From assembly GCA_029168955.1 (NCBI GenBank), contig JAPDOI010000374.1, forward strand, positions 310,001-374,000: a stretch of 64,000 nucleotides of DNA, in the 5' to 3' direction. Position numbers and translations under genes: made by a program. Below, in pieces: positions 24,061-34,663 of the stretch; the first letter of the stretch is position 1, and each line of letters begins with the position of its first letter. Source of the DNA: Aplectana chamaeleonis (lineage: Eukaryota > Nematoda > Chromadorea > Rhabditida > Cosmocercidae). Under the pieces are notes generated by a model. The model worked only from the letters and a program-made list of their open reading frames with translations, was not told the DNA's origin and made no database searches.

Positions 24061-25157
24061 CAGTAGGCATAAAGGGGTACTGTAGCGAAGTTCCGTCTCA
24101 GCATTTCCTTAATGGGTTAGCGGCTTCCCTAGGTTCCGCAAGTAATTATTACACGTCTTCGAAAAGACCACAGAACAAAATTTTCTCTTCAGCAGATTCC
24201 CTATTCTCTTCGAATCAGCGCTATTGTGCAGTGTACATGATTGAGCAATGGAGCACGTTAAGAGACGGAAACTTTCAACGAAGGTACGATATTGTAAACA
24301 GAACGTTTTGTGAAAAGCAGTTTAGTAGACAACAATGAGATGTGGAACACAGTAAGGGTTACCAGAGTTAGTGAAAAAAAGAAACGAATATCCTGAAAGA
24401 GTCTGCGTTTGGTTCTCGATGGATCTTAGGCTAAACGTAGGCACTTGTTTTTGAGTTCGCTGAGCAATGACCAAGTCTCCTCGAAGTGGAGTTTTTAACA
24501 TTCTTGGTCATTGCTCAACAACCCGAAAAAAGAGCAAGATCCTTAACAGTTTTGCACGCAATACGTGATGAGGTGATAGCAGCTGTCTGGAGAACATCGA
24601 CAAGAGCATTTCTGAACGCTCGTGCTATTTATAATAGTGGCTGAACAGAACCGCCCTTTTCCCAAGGGACAAACACTTTGTAGGGTAGCGTCAAAAATGG
24701 ATAGTTGGTGTGAATTCTTGGATGAAAATGCTCTTTTGTCTAAACCGCCAAGCTCAGAGAAGTTTCAGTGGAACAGCAATCGGAATGCGCTTCCTTGGGA
24801 ATGATTTAATAGCGCAATAATTAAGCTGTTGGGAAAACGCTCGAGGCTATTGTTTGTTGCCAAGGCACTGCATGCATTGCAAAGTGGACTCAACATCGAA
24901 TGAAATAGTTGAATATATTAAGGGACTACCCATTTCAGAAGTCCTCTTTTTAGATCGAGGAGTGAAACGGTTCCAGATAAAGACGTGATTCGATGTGGTA
25001 GAGCTTGGTGCTTACTGCAATTGCAAGACGCGGATCCAGGTTAATCACGTTCGTTAAACTCTCATCATCGAAGACATTATAAATTCGCAGAACACTGAGA
25101 GATTGGAACAACAACTGTCCAAAAACAACTCTCGATGAATGGTGGCATGCTCAGACA
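24061..25157. other. Non-coding, nothing recognised
   Basis: Mixed sequence with an inverted pair near 24,455-24,520 (GAGCAATGACCAAG / CTTGGTCATTGCTC). No gene found. Confidence 0.45.
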
Positions 25158-25852
25158 GTCGGGGGTAGTACGTCGGCACAATAAGGGTTGCACTCCGGTA
25201 CAAACGGATTAGCAGCACTCCTGCAGTAGCTACTGCTAGAAGGAGCTGCTGCCAAATAGCAGCAGCTCCTGCTGCATGTGATGGGATACAACCCCTTTGT
25301 TTATCCTGGCAGGCCTGAGATCCGCAGGGGTTGAACTTGGCATGCGTAGTCATCCCCTTATCTTAGTATCAGCTGACATACTCCTCCATTGATTTGTCTG
25401 ATATGAATGAACCTTGCATCATCTTCTCGTACGACGGCGGCGGGTATATGAGGCGGCGGGACTCAGTTGGCCGCTTGAGGCCGGCCCGAGACGGTGACCT
25501 TGCGTCACTTTGTGGACCGCGATTTTAGACGCTGAGGGAATCGTCCTCATAGCCCATAGCGAGAAATGCTTCCTCGTTGTGGACCGTGTCGAAGATGTTG
25601 TCTTTGTTGCTAAATGTGGCGAGGGTGGCTTCCTTGCTAAGGGCAATGACAAACCGAACACCACTTGCGAGGGTGGTAGTCTATATTCATACTCCGTCAG
25701 CGAACAGGCTGTTGAATGTGTGGGCTGTCTTGAACCCCAGCATACGTTGGCTGCATATGCGGCCGTTAGCAGCAGCTCCTGCTCACAACGAGAGGTTGAT
25801 CAGGCGTTCGCCCTGGAATCCACCCCTGTTGTGCCGACATACTACCCCCGAC
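25158..25852. mobile_element. Inverted-repeat element, GTCGGGGGTAGTA ends
   Basis: Left end GTCGGGGGTAGTACGTCGGC pairs with the right end GCCGACATACTACCCCCGAC, followed on the inside by AATAAGGGT / ACCCCTGTT. Interior blocks of GCAGCAGCTCCTGC occur near both ends. About 695 bp. Open frames inside lack domains. No clear target duplication. Confidence 0.7.
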
Positions 25853-26960
25853 CGAGTATATGAGTGATAGATAGATACCTGACCTTCGATTTCTTTCAGC
25901 AACAACCAAGATTCTTACAAACTTCTTTATTCAGCTGACATTTCGGCAAGTTCTGCCTTTTGCAGAGCTTAGAAAAATCGGAATCATGTTTGAAAAACTA
26001 CTCCAACAAATCCCGTTCCAGCCTACAGGTTCAAAGCAGTGTTCATGATGAAATCAGTCCTCGGGTTTTGAACTGAAATCAAGAGGTCCGGATCCAATTT
26101 CGCCAACAATGTTGAGAGAACGGCCAAAAACGAGCACAAAAAAGCCCTATACGACCCTGAATTCGAGTGTTCCGCTCAAGTAACGCCCACTTCTCTCAAC
26201 CGCTACCGATCTGTGAACAACCAAAAAACGACATTAGGCAAACCACATACCTTCAGGTTATGATCTACTCCGCTCATCAAAACTTACCCCATTTAATAAT
26301 CGATTGCCTTCTCAAAGTAGGGTTCTCAGTTGTACAACCTTATCATAGCCGTTGATGAAGCGGGCGTGGCGTGAGGGGAACACTGAAGTTTGGGGCGATA
26401 AAGGGCTCTTTCGTGCTCGTTCTTAGCCGTCTTTCCAGCATTATTGTTAGCTCTAGGCCTTTCGTCAAACGTTTAAAATCCGAAGACTGTTCTGCTCGTG
26501 GACACTGTCTCTAACATTCACATGGAAAAGAGAAAATGACATGATGGCATGGTAAACAACTACCTTTTAGATAGACCGATTGACCGTACAGGCTGATTCG
26601 TGGTCAGCAACGGTCAAGAATGCATGGTTAGTTCGTGTTAAAGAACATGGTTAGTACCACCTCCTGATGTTTCAGAAAATTATGTTCCGGATGCTATATA
26701 GATGCAGGGCAGTGAATCAATAATGCGTGCTCAAGAATTCATAAATGCATTGGGGATTTCCAAAAGCCAAAATTTTACCTGAGCTAGCAACTCAAAATAC
26801 TGCGGAAGAACCCTTACTCACTGGTCAACTCAAACCTTCCACCCAAAAACAGTCAGAATCCTATTAGTGTCCTGCTATGCAGTTTTTGAGTTTCAGGCTT
26901 GGGTCTTTTAGTTTACTTGCGCGTAAGGCATGGAATCTCTTAAACTCCCATAAATATCTG
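25853..26960. other. Non-coding; possible eroded TTAA element
   Basis: CAAAGCAGTGTTCATGATGA at about 26,033 and GTGGACACTGTCTCTAACA near 26,500 could be worn ends of one TTAA element. No gene recognised. Confidence 0.4.
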
Positions 26961-27414
26961 CTGAAGGCAGGGTATTCGATAAAAACGACTTCTGAGCTCT
27001 ATTCATTAGAATGTAGATTTGGTCATCACAAAAGCAAAAACAAGTGAGAAAACCCGGGAATTCGCGGGAAAAACGCTCAAAAACAAGGTGTAACGGCTAA
27101 TTACCGGTGTCGGCCGGCCCCCTAATTAACGAGATTTTCATCAATGCTTGTTTATCCGCCTTTTATTTTGCTGTTAAAATAGTCAGTAGTCTCCAGAAGT
27201 GCCCAGAATAAACTTTGGAAACAGAATGAAAGTTAACAAAACAGGCTTTCATAGAAATCTCCCTAATTTGAGGACACCAGGCAGTAACTTGTTCCTGAGA
27301 GTTTTTTATCCAATTTTTTACTTATATTCACTTTTGTGATGCCCACATCTACCTTTTCATGAAGGTAGCACAACAACCGCTTTTATCGCGAACCCTGCCT
27401 TTAACCTATCCTCA
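26961..27414. mobile_element. TTAA element, family B, uninterrupted copy
   Basis: Ends AAGGCAGGGTATTCGATAAA and TTTTATCGCGAACCCTGCC then TTAA. It contains AACGGCTAATTACCGGTG and TTTATTTTGCTGTTAAAA. It is the reverse complement of the interrupted copy at 46,515-47,454, so it serves as an empty-site reference. Non-coding. Confidence 0.8.
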
Positions 27415-27589
27415 CAGTTACTCTTCCTATCCAACAAGCTGAAAGCTGATGTGCGTCTCACCTTTAGATGATTGCTATGATGATACTCCGCTTAATGACT
27501 GGTTTTTCATGTTTTTCTTTGCCCATTGGCCAATTAATATTACATGTATATTAATTCAGGCCTTTTATATTACATGTAACGTGTTTTCA

Positions 27590-27919
27590 TTTTTGTGAGT
27601 AGGGAAGCATTGTGGACGAGTTGTCCGAGGCTTGTAACTTTTGCAGCCGATGTACAAGCTGACCTGAGTAAAGAGAAGTTGAGAATGAAGGAAAACGGGG
27701 CTTTTGATCGGAAACCATCGCTCATCTGAGTGTTCATTCGTTCGCGGACCTGGAGCACGGGCGGTTCTGGAACACCAAAACGCTTGTTTGCAGTAGCTAT
27801 TTTGCCACTCCTGGCTCGTTTTCTACGGCTATTTCGACACCGGGAGCCTAGGAACCTTCTCGCCAAGCATTTCACTGTGGAAGGTCACTGAGGATGATCA
27901 TCGTGAACGCTGCCTTTAA
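27590..27919. mobile_element. TTAA element, family C, partial
   Basis: Ends GATCATCGTGAACGCTGCC then TTTAA. It matches 19,600-19,800 in reverse complement, and its left part (GTGGACGAGTTGTCCGAGGC, CTTTTGATCGGAAACCATCG) matches the interior of 49,082-49,570. The left end is not defined. Confidence 0.65.
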
Positions 27920-28106
27920 ATAGAAGAGTTGCTGACCGATTTCGACTCCGGTTTTGCTAACTACGGTAACTCACTATCCGCGGTAAGATTGATGAATCCA
28001 GCCTCAGAAGGGCAGGGAGCTGAACGAGGAATCGCGGTGAAGCACCACATGATTAGGGGCCATGTGATTTGTGTTCAACAAATCGTGGATGTCTCTCTAA
28101 CACACT

Positions 28107-28280
28107 AATCATACTTTTGCGATAGCGGCGAATACCGCGGAATATCAGCAGAAAAATGAGAAATTAGATGTCTTATACCGTCATCAGGCATTTGATTTCT
28201 CATTTTAGAACGGTATTAGACATCTAATTTCTTATTTTCCTACTGATAATCGCGGCATTTGCCGCTCTCGCAAAAGTATT
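28107..28280. repeat. Hairpin at the Penelope 3' boundary
   Basis: TACTTTTGCGATAGCGGCGA..CTTATACCG pairs with CGGTATTAGACATC..GCTCTCGCAAAAGTA, giving arms of about 68 bp with a small loop. Only the right arm is present in the tandem Penelope copies at 35-37.5 kb. The left arm is therefore either a chance neighbour (an inverted end of another copy) or the target of the insertion. Confidence 0.7.
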
Positions 28281-28615
28281 ATGAAGATGTAAGCCAAATT
28301 CATAGTGAGAGCAACCAAGGACTGCAGGTAGATACGCACCTGGGCGACCTGTAGAGATCCTCATAAAAACAGAAATAAGATAAAATTGTTTCGCCTCCAA
28401 ACCCTAGACAATCATGAGAGGTATTCAAGGAGTCATGATAGGAATAGACTAAAGCTGACACTCCCCAAGGCTCGTCAGCAGGGTAAGGAGTGTAGTATAA
28501 GAATGCCTTGAGAAGAAGCTATTTATGTGACTCTGAGGTCAAAATGAGGTATTTAGGACGCGTTCTAGTCTTTTCTATGGTGAAAGTCAGAGAAAATGAT
28601 GTCATTGCTCATTTA

Positions 28616-28890
28616 TACTCTGTTCATCTTGAATTGCACAAAACACGGTCCGCCAATAGTCCTCTAATTGGCCCGCTAGTACCGTAGTGTACGTCCACGA
28701 CGCGTTCTCGGCAGACCCGGGTGGCAGGGTGGGTGCCCGAGTGACGGCATTGACGAATCGATTGCTCTGCACACCGGGTGCACACCCGGGTCTGCCGAGA
28801 ACGCGTAGTGGACTTACACTACGGTACTAGCGGGCCAATTAGAGGACTATTGGCGGACCGTAGTTTGTGCGATTCAAGATAAACAGAGTA
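28616..28890. mobile_element. Palindromic TA-flanked MITE in Penelope stop codon
   Basis: 275-bp near-palindrome with arms of about 110 bp (TACTCTGTTCATCTTGAATT / ..TCAAGATAAACAGAGTA) and a GC-rich centre, TA on each side (28,614-28,615 and 28,891-28,892). The four other Penelope 3' copies read CATTTAGCTAGCATTG with no insert, so the exact empty site with a single TA is visible in this window. TA duplication is the hallmark of Tc1/mariner-type transposition. Confidence 0.92.
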
Positions 28891-31672
28891 TAGCTAGCAT
28901 TGATTATGGCAAAAAGGGTGGTTTTTATAAGTTTAAAGTCGTTACATAATCCAATTTGGTGTCCGAGGTTATTTTCAATAATACACTTCAAAAAAGCTTT
29001 GAGGATAAACTGTCTGGAATACTGCAGGTCAACTAGGTTGTTGCTAAGTATTTTGATCCTATCTTCGAAATCCTTTTTTAAGGAACAAGCCCTCGAATTT
29101 CTAAGAGTTTCTGTGTAACTTATAGCTTCTTTCAGTTCAGAGGAAATATTTGATTCAAAATGAGGAAATCTGTGAACTTTTAAATCGAAAAGTTTCGTTT
29201 TTATTATACAATTTTGTAAGTATTCTATCATTATGAATTTTTATTTTTAGATCTAAATATACGCAGTTTTTCTCATCAATATGTTTAGTTTCAAAACTCA
29301 TTATGTTTTGATATGTGTTAGTAAGGAAATTAGTGATGAATTCTCCATCTAAGTTATGTATGACCAGAAGATCATCCATATATCTGTAAGGTTCAAAAAT
29401 TTTATTAGCTCGAATAGGTAGAGCTTTGGAAGAGATGTATTCCAAGTAACTCACAGTAAGATCTGCTATGACCGGACTAGCATGTCCGCCTTGTGAACAC
29501 CCATGATTTGCTTAAAATTCTTATCACCAACTCTACAGTAACTATTGTTCAAAATGTACTCAAGAAAGTAGATTAAATCCTGCAGTTGATAAAATCTGTA
29601 CTTAGAGTTTTCATTCTTATCGGTATAAAAGGTGTTGAAATTATTGGTAGCCACATATTTTTTATTTGAATTTTTAAAGCAAATTTTCAGAAGTTCAGTA
29701 ATGTTATGAACAATTTTTTCATGCGAAATATTAGTAAACATATTGGTAAAGTCGGCAGAGTACAATTTTAGATTTTCTCCAACTATTTTCCCAACTGTGA
29801 AGAGATGTTTATGTTGTCTATTGCCCAAAAATTTTTGAAGCATCTTATGTTATTCATAACTGCGTTACAGTAATTTCTAAAGTGATTTTTGATGAAGGTA
29901 AACACATTTTTGATTTCTATCGCTAATTTCTTAATGCTGCTGTTATAAGCACCACACATGAAGCGGAGTTCGATTGGGTTTCTATGTAATTTAGGTATAC
30001 AAAAGATGATTGGCATATCAGAATCTAAATTGAACTTATAATATTATTAGAAATCATGAGTTTTCTATGTTTTTCTATAATTTCTTGGCTATTTTCAATT
30101 GCTGTTGGTTGATAAATATCATGAGTAACGATTTCTCGAGATAGTATACCCATTTCGTTTAATAAGATTATTAAATAAAGTTTTTTGCACACAAAACCGT
30201 AGTTATTACTGGTTTTGTCCAAGGGGCAAACAATGAATTTGTCATGTATAAATTTTATTCTATTATTCAAATTATTCAAGGAAATACTCTTAACCTTGCT
30301 CAAGTTATTAATTAATGGTCTTATTTTACGAAAAAAATGGAGAAAATAAAACATCAAAATGTCTAATTTTATCTGCGTTCAGCTTATATCTGCTCCTAAT
30401 TTTTGTTCTAACCTGTTCTAAAAATTGATTCCGGATGTTTTTAATTTCTACAATTTTTCTATTAATTATGGGCCTAAACTTTACACCCTTTTGTAGAATA
30501 TATTTGATGGCAGGATCATTAACTATGTCAATATTTCCTGTTACTATATGTTTGTAGTGAGGGTCTCGAAATCGTGCAAAGAAGTTGGAATCGCAATCAC
30601 AAGAAGAATGATTAATTTCTTGAATATGATATTTTTGAGAAATTTATTACAGTTGAAAACCGATTTCGAAATGGGATTTTTATAGCTATAAACTACTCTA
30701 AAAGGAACAAAATTTACTTTAGAGTTTTGTGAAATAAAATTATTAATGATCTTATTGTTGACAAATTTGTTGATATTACTGTGATTTAATATATCATTGT
30801 AAAAAGGGAGACTTATGTTAACGAAATTGGATTTTGGTTTTTCTGAAGAGTATCTATTGTTGCGGAAATAATGTAAACACAGAGAAAGGAATAAAATAAG
30901 TTTTTTATGTTCACTTATTACAAAAGGCAGAGAATCGTTGATAACAAGCTGGACTAAAGTATCAAGAAAGTTTTTATTTTTATTTTTGAAACATCTAAAG
31001 ATATCGTATTTGCTGTTATGTTGTGTCTGAATATTCAAAGTAAATTCAGAAACTTCTTCAGGACTATATTTCCTCTTTTTCTTTTTCTTTTTGTTATTAC
31101 CTCTATTACTACGTTGTTTAACTACCTTCAGATTGAAAAATGGATGATTAGGTTTACTATGTAGGAGAGGATTTTTTATACAAGAGAGATCACCATAACC
31201 TTTGATATTATCATTAAAACCAAAAGGAATTGCTGTCATAAGTAACTTTATCCAGAATAACTTTTTTCCAGTAACACATTTTTATCTTTGTTTTCTTCTA
31301 GGTTATCGAGAATGGAGAAACTAATATTGTTAGGATCACGTCCATCTTGCAAAAAATGCTCTTGAAAAACTTTGCTTTCTTTGTTTTTTATGTTTCTGAG
31401 GTGTTCCAACATCCTGGCCTTGAGTTTTCTAGTAGTGATTCCTACGTACTGTCTATTGCAGTCTGTGCAGGTAATACAATAGACTACATTAGTAGAGTTA
31501 CAATCGCTGAGTGATTCTTTGAACGTATGAATTTTGAATTTGGTAACACAGCATTCTATAATGTGGTGATGATTCATCTTTGGACAAATAACACATTTCT
31601 TGTTAGCACAATTAGAGCTTTTGTTTTCGTTACCAAAAGAAGCGAGATAGTAAACACCTTCTTTTTTATTTT
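28891..31672 (-). pseudogene. Penelope-like GIY-YIG/reverse transcriptase ORF (degraded)
   Basis: Reading down the minus strand: a Cys/His-rich start (about 31,640-31,560, including CVICPK then HHH); GIY-YIG with CITCTDCNRQYVGITTRKLK near 31,430-31,485 and EH at the expected place; its C-terminal part WIKLLMTAIPFGFND continues across a one-base frameshift near 31,253. A KKKKKKRK linker follows. The Penelope RT N-terminal motif HIVTGNIDIV..KGVKFRPIINR lies at about 30,555-30,460 in another frame. Next come CIPKLHRNP (about 29,980-30,003), motif A YSADFTNMF (about 29,735-29,763), motif B GVH..GGHASP split by a one-base loss near 29,490, and YMDD at 29,371-29,382. At least four frame changes occur. 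Intact length would be about 900 residues. In related copies the frame ends Asn-Ala-Ser-stop at the site of the TA insertion. Confidence 0.85.
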
Positions 31673-32601
31673 ATGAAAAAGTTTGTTGCAATAATATTTT
31701 TCAGGGGAGCTTTGTGGCAGAAACAACGGACGGACCAACTTGGCCCCGCTCCGGCGCGTCCGCCGGCCGCCCTTCTCCCAAAACGTTGTGTGATTTATGA
31801 TTTAGCCCGAAAGTTTTGGACCGCGAGCTGGCTAATATAGGCTCATAAGAATTAGCCAGTGGGAGGGGGTTGCACAAAAGTGCTTTGGTTGGGCTGCAAC
31901 CAGGACCCAGCAAGGCCCTAAGAAAGGTGCAGTCTCTAGCCTCCCGAAGTCACCCACCCCCACCATGCTGGGCGACTTCTTATAAGGGGATCACAGAGAC
32001 TGTATAGGGCGTCACTATCTCAGAAAATTATTTGTTAAAAGAGTAGTTTCAAAGTACGAAAAAACAGTTTGTGTGTATGTTGGAAAGACTAAAAGGTATC
32101 AAAATTATAGATGATTAAGACTAGGAAGTGAATGAGTAATAAAGAAAGGTTATGTAAAATTATTATAAGAATACAAAAAAGTCGAATGGCAATAAAAGGA
32201 AGGAAATGTGCTCTAAAGAAACGACATAGCTACTGTAAAATGTTAGAATCACTGGGTGGCCTAGAAAGATTGGGCTGACTTCTTATTATCTTAACTTCTT
32301 GATAATCCATTTTTTCTATTATATCTTGTTAGAACTATCTGCACTAACTTATCTTTCTCTATTAGTATACTCGAGTGAAATGAGTTTTTGCGATGCAAAA
32401 CTTCTGATGGGTGTATGAACAAATTAACTGTATGATCAAAATTCAATCGAACATATGAAATTGCAGTTAAGTATGTGATTTCTATGTAAAAAGGTAAGGG
32501 TCAAGTACTATTTAAGTGAATGAGAGAAATGAAATCTTTCAATAGTTGAAAAGCAAGAAAATTAGGACAAATGTTAATTAAAAGTTACTATGTTGTTTCA
32601 G
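31673..32601. other. Between Penelope ORF and first called exon
   Basis: Begins with a GC-rich block (31,700-31,990, CCGGCGCGTCCGCCGGCC) and turns AT-rich. Upstream exons of the following gene may lie here (an acceptor-like GAAATTGCAG at about 32,460-32,470), but none could be supported. Confidence 0.35.
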
Positions 32602-34084
32602 AAAAGGAAATTGGGAATGAAAGTGGATGATGCGTTACGTAAGCGAAGGTTCGAGGATAATCTACAATCGAAAGTATGGTATTAATGGAATGGGTAACAA
32701 TACTAGAGACACCTATATGTAGGTTTCAAAAAGGACTACGTATTATTGCTAAGAGGAATACCAACTTGGATAAGGTGAGTCTAATCTAGTGAATTCAAAT
32801 TTAAAGAATAATAAAACGGCCGTGAATTTCAGCTATCCATTCGATGATGACAAGGAACCCTTTACGTGGCCATTACCCGCTGGCAAGAAACGTGAGATCA
32901 CAAGGTAGCTGAATTGAACGCAAAACTCAGATGTCAGGCAGGACTCGAACCTGCATAGCACGCTTTCCGGGCGAGAGCGTTACCATTACACCACCGACAC
33001 CCCGTTCTGCATCCCACAGCGATTCACACATGCACTGTGTGGGAAAAACAGCAATCACCCGATGACGGGTATGATCTGGTAAGCACAAATCGGCATTAAA
33101 CCCAGTTAAGCTTAGGCCTTTCGAAGACAGAATTTCAAGTGATTCGGGTGATTGCTGTTGTGCCTACACAGTTCATGTTTGAATAGCTGAGGGATGCAGA
33201 ACGGGATGTCGGTGGTGTAATGGTAACACTCTCGCCCGGAAAGCGTGCAATGCAGGTTCGAGTCCTGCCTGACATCTGAGTTTTGCGTTCAATTCAGCTA
33301 CCTTGTGATAACTTGTGATCATATACCATGCCATAATAAGGCATCAAATATTCAAAAACATCAGTAACGTGAGACTTTACACATAAGCGTAAGTTGAAGA
33401 TTCTAGAGTGGTAGAAAAAGGGGATTTGGATAAAATAATAAATTTTAGGTAAAGATGACTTGGAAGTTTTGAAATTATTTCATAACTATAGGTAAAGAAA
33501 AGCTTAAAGAGTTCAATGTCAAAAACAAGTGCAACATCTCATTCAATCAGGAAAGGAGTCTGAGAACCGCGGAAAGGACGAAACTATGGTGAGAACTTAA
33601 GAAATTAGAGAAATACAACAGAAAAAGGGAGAAAACCCGAATATAATTATAATTTCAGCTTGTTCGTACGACACCAGATAAGAACGATGTATCAGAAAAT
33701 TGGTAGCAAACCCATCAACATGAAATTCCAAAGGGATCAATTGAAATTGGGAGAGATGGGGGTAAGTTGGAAAGAGAAAAATAATGAATAGAAACATCCC
33801 GTTCTCAAAATTAAGAATACAATCAGTGAAATTAAGGTATTCAATCCGCTCGAGCTGGTTGAGAGGATGGAGCTAGACATGACTGAGTGGTATGGAATGG
33901 ATATGGATTTTTTGTCTGATGAGCGAACCCTCAAATCCAAACAGGTAAAGTAAAAAGCGAAAAGTTATAGAATCAGCAACCAAAGTAAAAATTTTAAATT
34001 CAGGAAGCCACAAAGTGCAACCTCTATTGCTGCCAGGATTGGAACGGAAAAGGAAGGCAACCGGCAATGAACCTAATGGTGTAG
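32602..34084 (+). CDS. Unrecognised spliced gene or gene remnant
   Basis: Exon-like segments with canonical borders: 32,602-32,673 (KRKLGMKVDDALRKRRFEDN..), 32,707-32,774 (..FKKDYVLLLRGIPTWIR), 32,833-32,897 continuing at 33,375-33,388 after a SINE pair (YPFDDDKEPFTWPLPAG..), 33,449-33,491 (KDDLEVLKLFHNYR), 33,551-33,588 (KESENRGKDETM), 33,659-33,702 (LVRTTPDKNDVSEN), 33,827-33,944 (EIKVFNPLELVERMELDM.. to LKSKQ), 34,004 on. Phases agree for exons 1-2-3 and 5-6-7-8, but exon 4 does not join in phase. The first intron would be only ~33 bp. Acceptors include TTTCAG and ATCAG. The last exon stops at 34,084 in phase, though a Lys/Glu-rich frame runs on to 34,161. No family recognised; it may be a broken gene. 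Confidence 0.4.
32930..33001 (-). tRNA. tRNA-like core of SINE (minus copy)
   Basis: On the minus strand: acceptor GGTGTCG/TGACATC, D arm, mismatched anticodon stem CTCGC/GCGTG around the loop CCGGAAA, and T arm GCAGG-TTCGAGT-CCTGC. GGA stands at the anticodon position and C at position 33. There is no long variable arm, so it is not a normal serine tRNA. Probable pseudo-tRNA. Confidence 0.6.
33205..33276 (+). tRNA. tRNA-like core of SINE (plus copy)
   Basis: Acceptor GATGTCG/TGACATC, same D and T arms as the other copies, loop CCGGAAA. Flanking sequence is shared with the copy at 23.8 kb on both sides. Confidence 0.6.
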
Positions 34085-34161
34085 TCAAAAGGAACAAAAA
34101 GGACGAAGAAGCTCTGGAGAACAAAGAAGCCATCTTTAATGCGGATAATATGGATATATAG

Positions 34162-34663
34162 AAGAAATTTTTTTTGAAATGTGCATGAAAATGAAGATTG
34201 GTAACGTTTGTGTACTACCATAAAAGACAATGAAACAGAACCAACAAACCAAAGCAAAATGAGAAGTAGGAAACTTATCACTAATCGTAGGTAAATAGAA
34301 AAAGGATAAGAAGACGAAAGCTGATACAAGGAAAATGTAATGAAAAAGTGGAAGAGGACAAGAATAGACTGATAAAGCTTTTTGAAGTGAAGTAAATTAT
34401 GGTGAAGGAAAAAGGAAGAGCAAGAACATAACGAGATTTCCAGATAATCGATATAGGGAATTGAGAAATCAATGAAGTGGCCGTACGGCCGGCCGTATGG
34501 CCTCAAGCAGAAGCAGCCGCATGGCTAAAAAAGGAAGGTGAAACCGAAGTAAAGGAAGAAACTATACATGGAGAATAGGAGAATGAAGATGAATACCTCG
34601 GACTGGTATCAGTTAACCTCCTGGGCTTCCCTCAAGGAAGTCAACTTAGCCAGCAAAATGCAA
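34162..34663. other. Non-coding, purine-rich plus strand
   Basis: AG-rich on the plus strand. The opposite-strand open frames are Phe/Ser/Leu-rich translations of this bias and were not called. A palindromic block GCCGTACGGCCGGCCGTATGGC lies at about 34,480-34,501. Confidence 0.45.

Larger units (their letters stand above)
28210..31672 (-). mobile_element. Penelope-like retroelement, GIY-YIG before RT
   Basis: Minus-strand element: Cys/His segment, GIY-YIG endonuclease, lysine-rich linker, reverse transcriptase, then a ~400-bp 3' region shared with tandem truncated copies at 34.66-37.64 kb. Most classical Penelope, Neptune and Poseidon elements carry GIY-YIG downstream of the RT. A GIY-YIG upstream of the RT is the arrangement described for the permuted Naiad/Chlamys groups. 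The element has several frameshifts and a later TA-flanked insertion (28,616-28,890), so this copy is dead. The 5' limit is uncertain. Confidence 0.85.
32898..33365. mobile_element. Head-to-head pair of tRNA-derived SINEs with 9-bp duplication
   Basis: One SINE copy on the minus strand (about 32,898-33,120) and one on the plus strand (about 33,130-33,365), meeting at their 5' ends. AACGTGAGA occurs on both sides (32,889-32,897 and 33,366-33,374). This suggests that the pair entered as one event, or that a second copy joined the first. It lies inside a predicted exon. Confidence 0.75.

Noticed and set aside
28380..28510. Hammerhead ribozyme in the Penelope 3' region
   Set aside because: CTGACGA and GGCGAAAC with a possible 5-bp stem II occur on the minus strand, but stem I does not form, the loop is very long and the GAAA core is changed to GAAG in two copies.
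34024..34506. Hydrophobic minus-strand protein
   Set aside because: Composition follows the AG-rich plus strand; overlaps a better-supported plus-strand exon and lacks any conserved feature.
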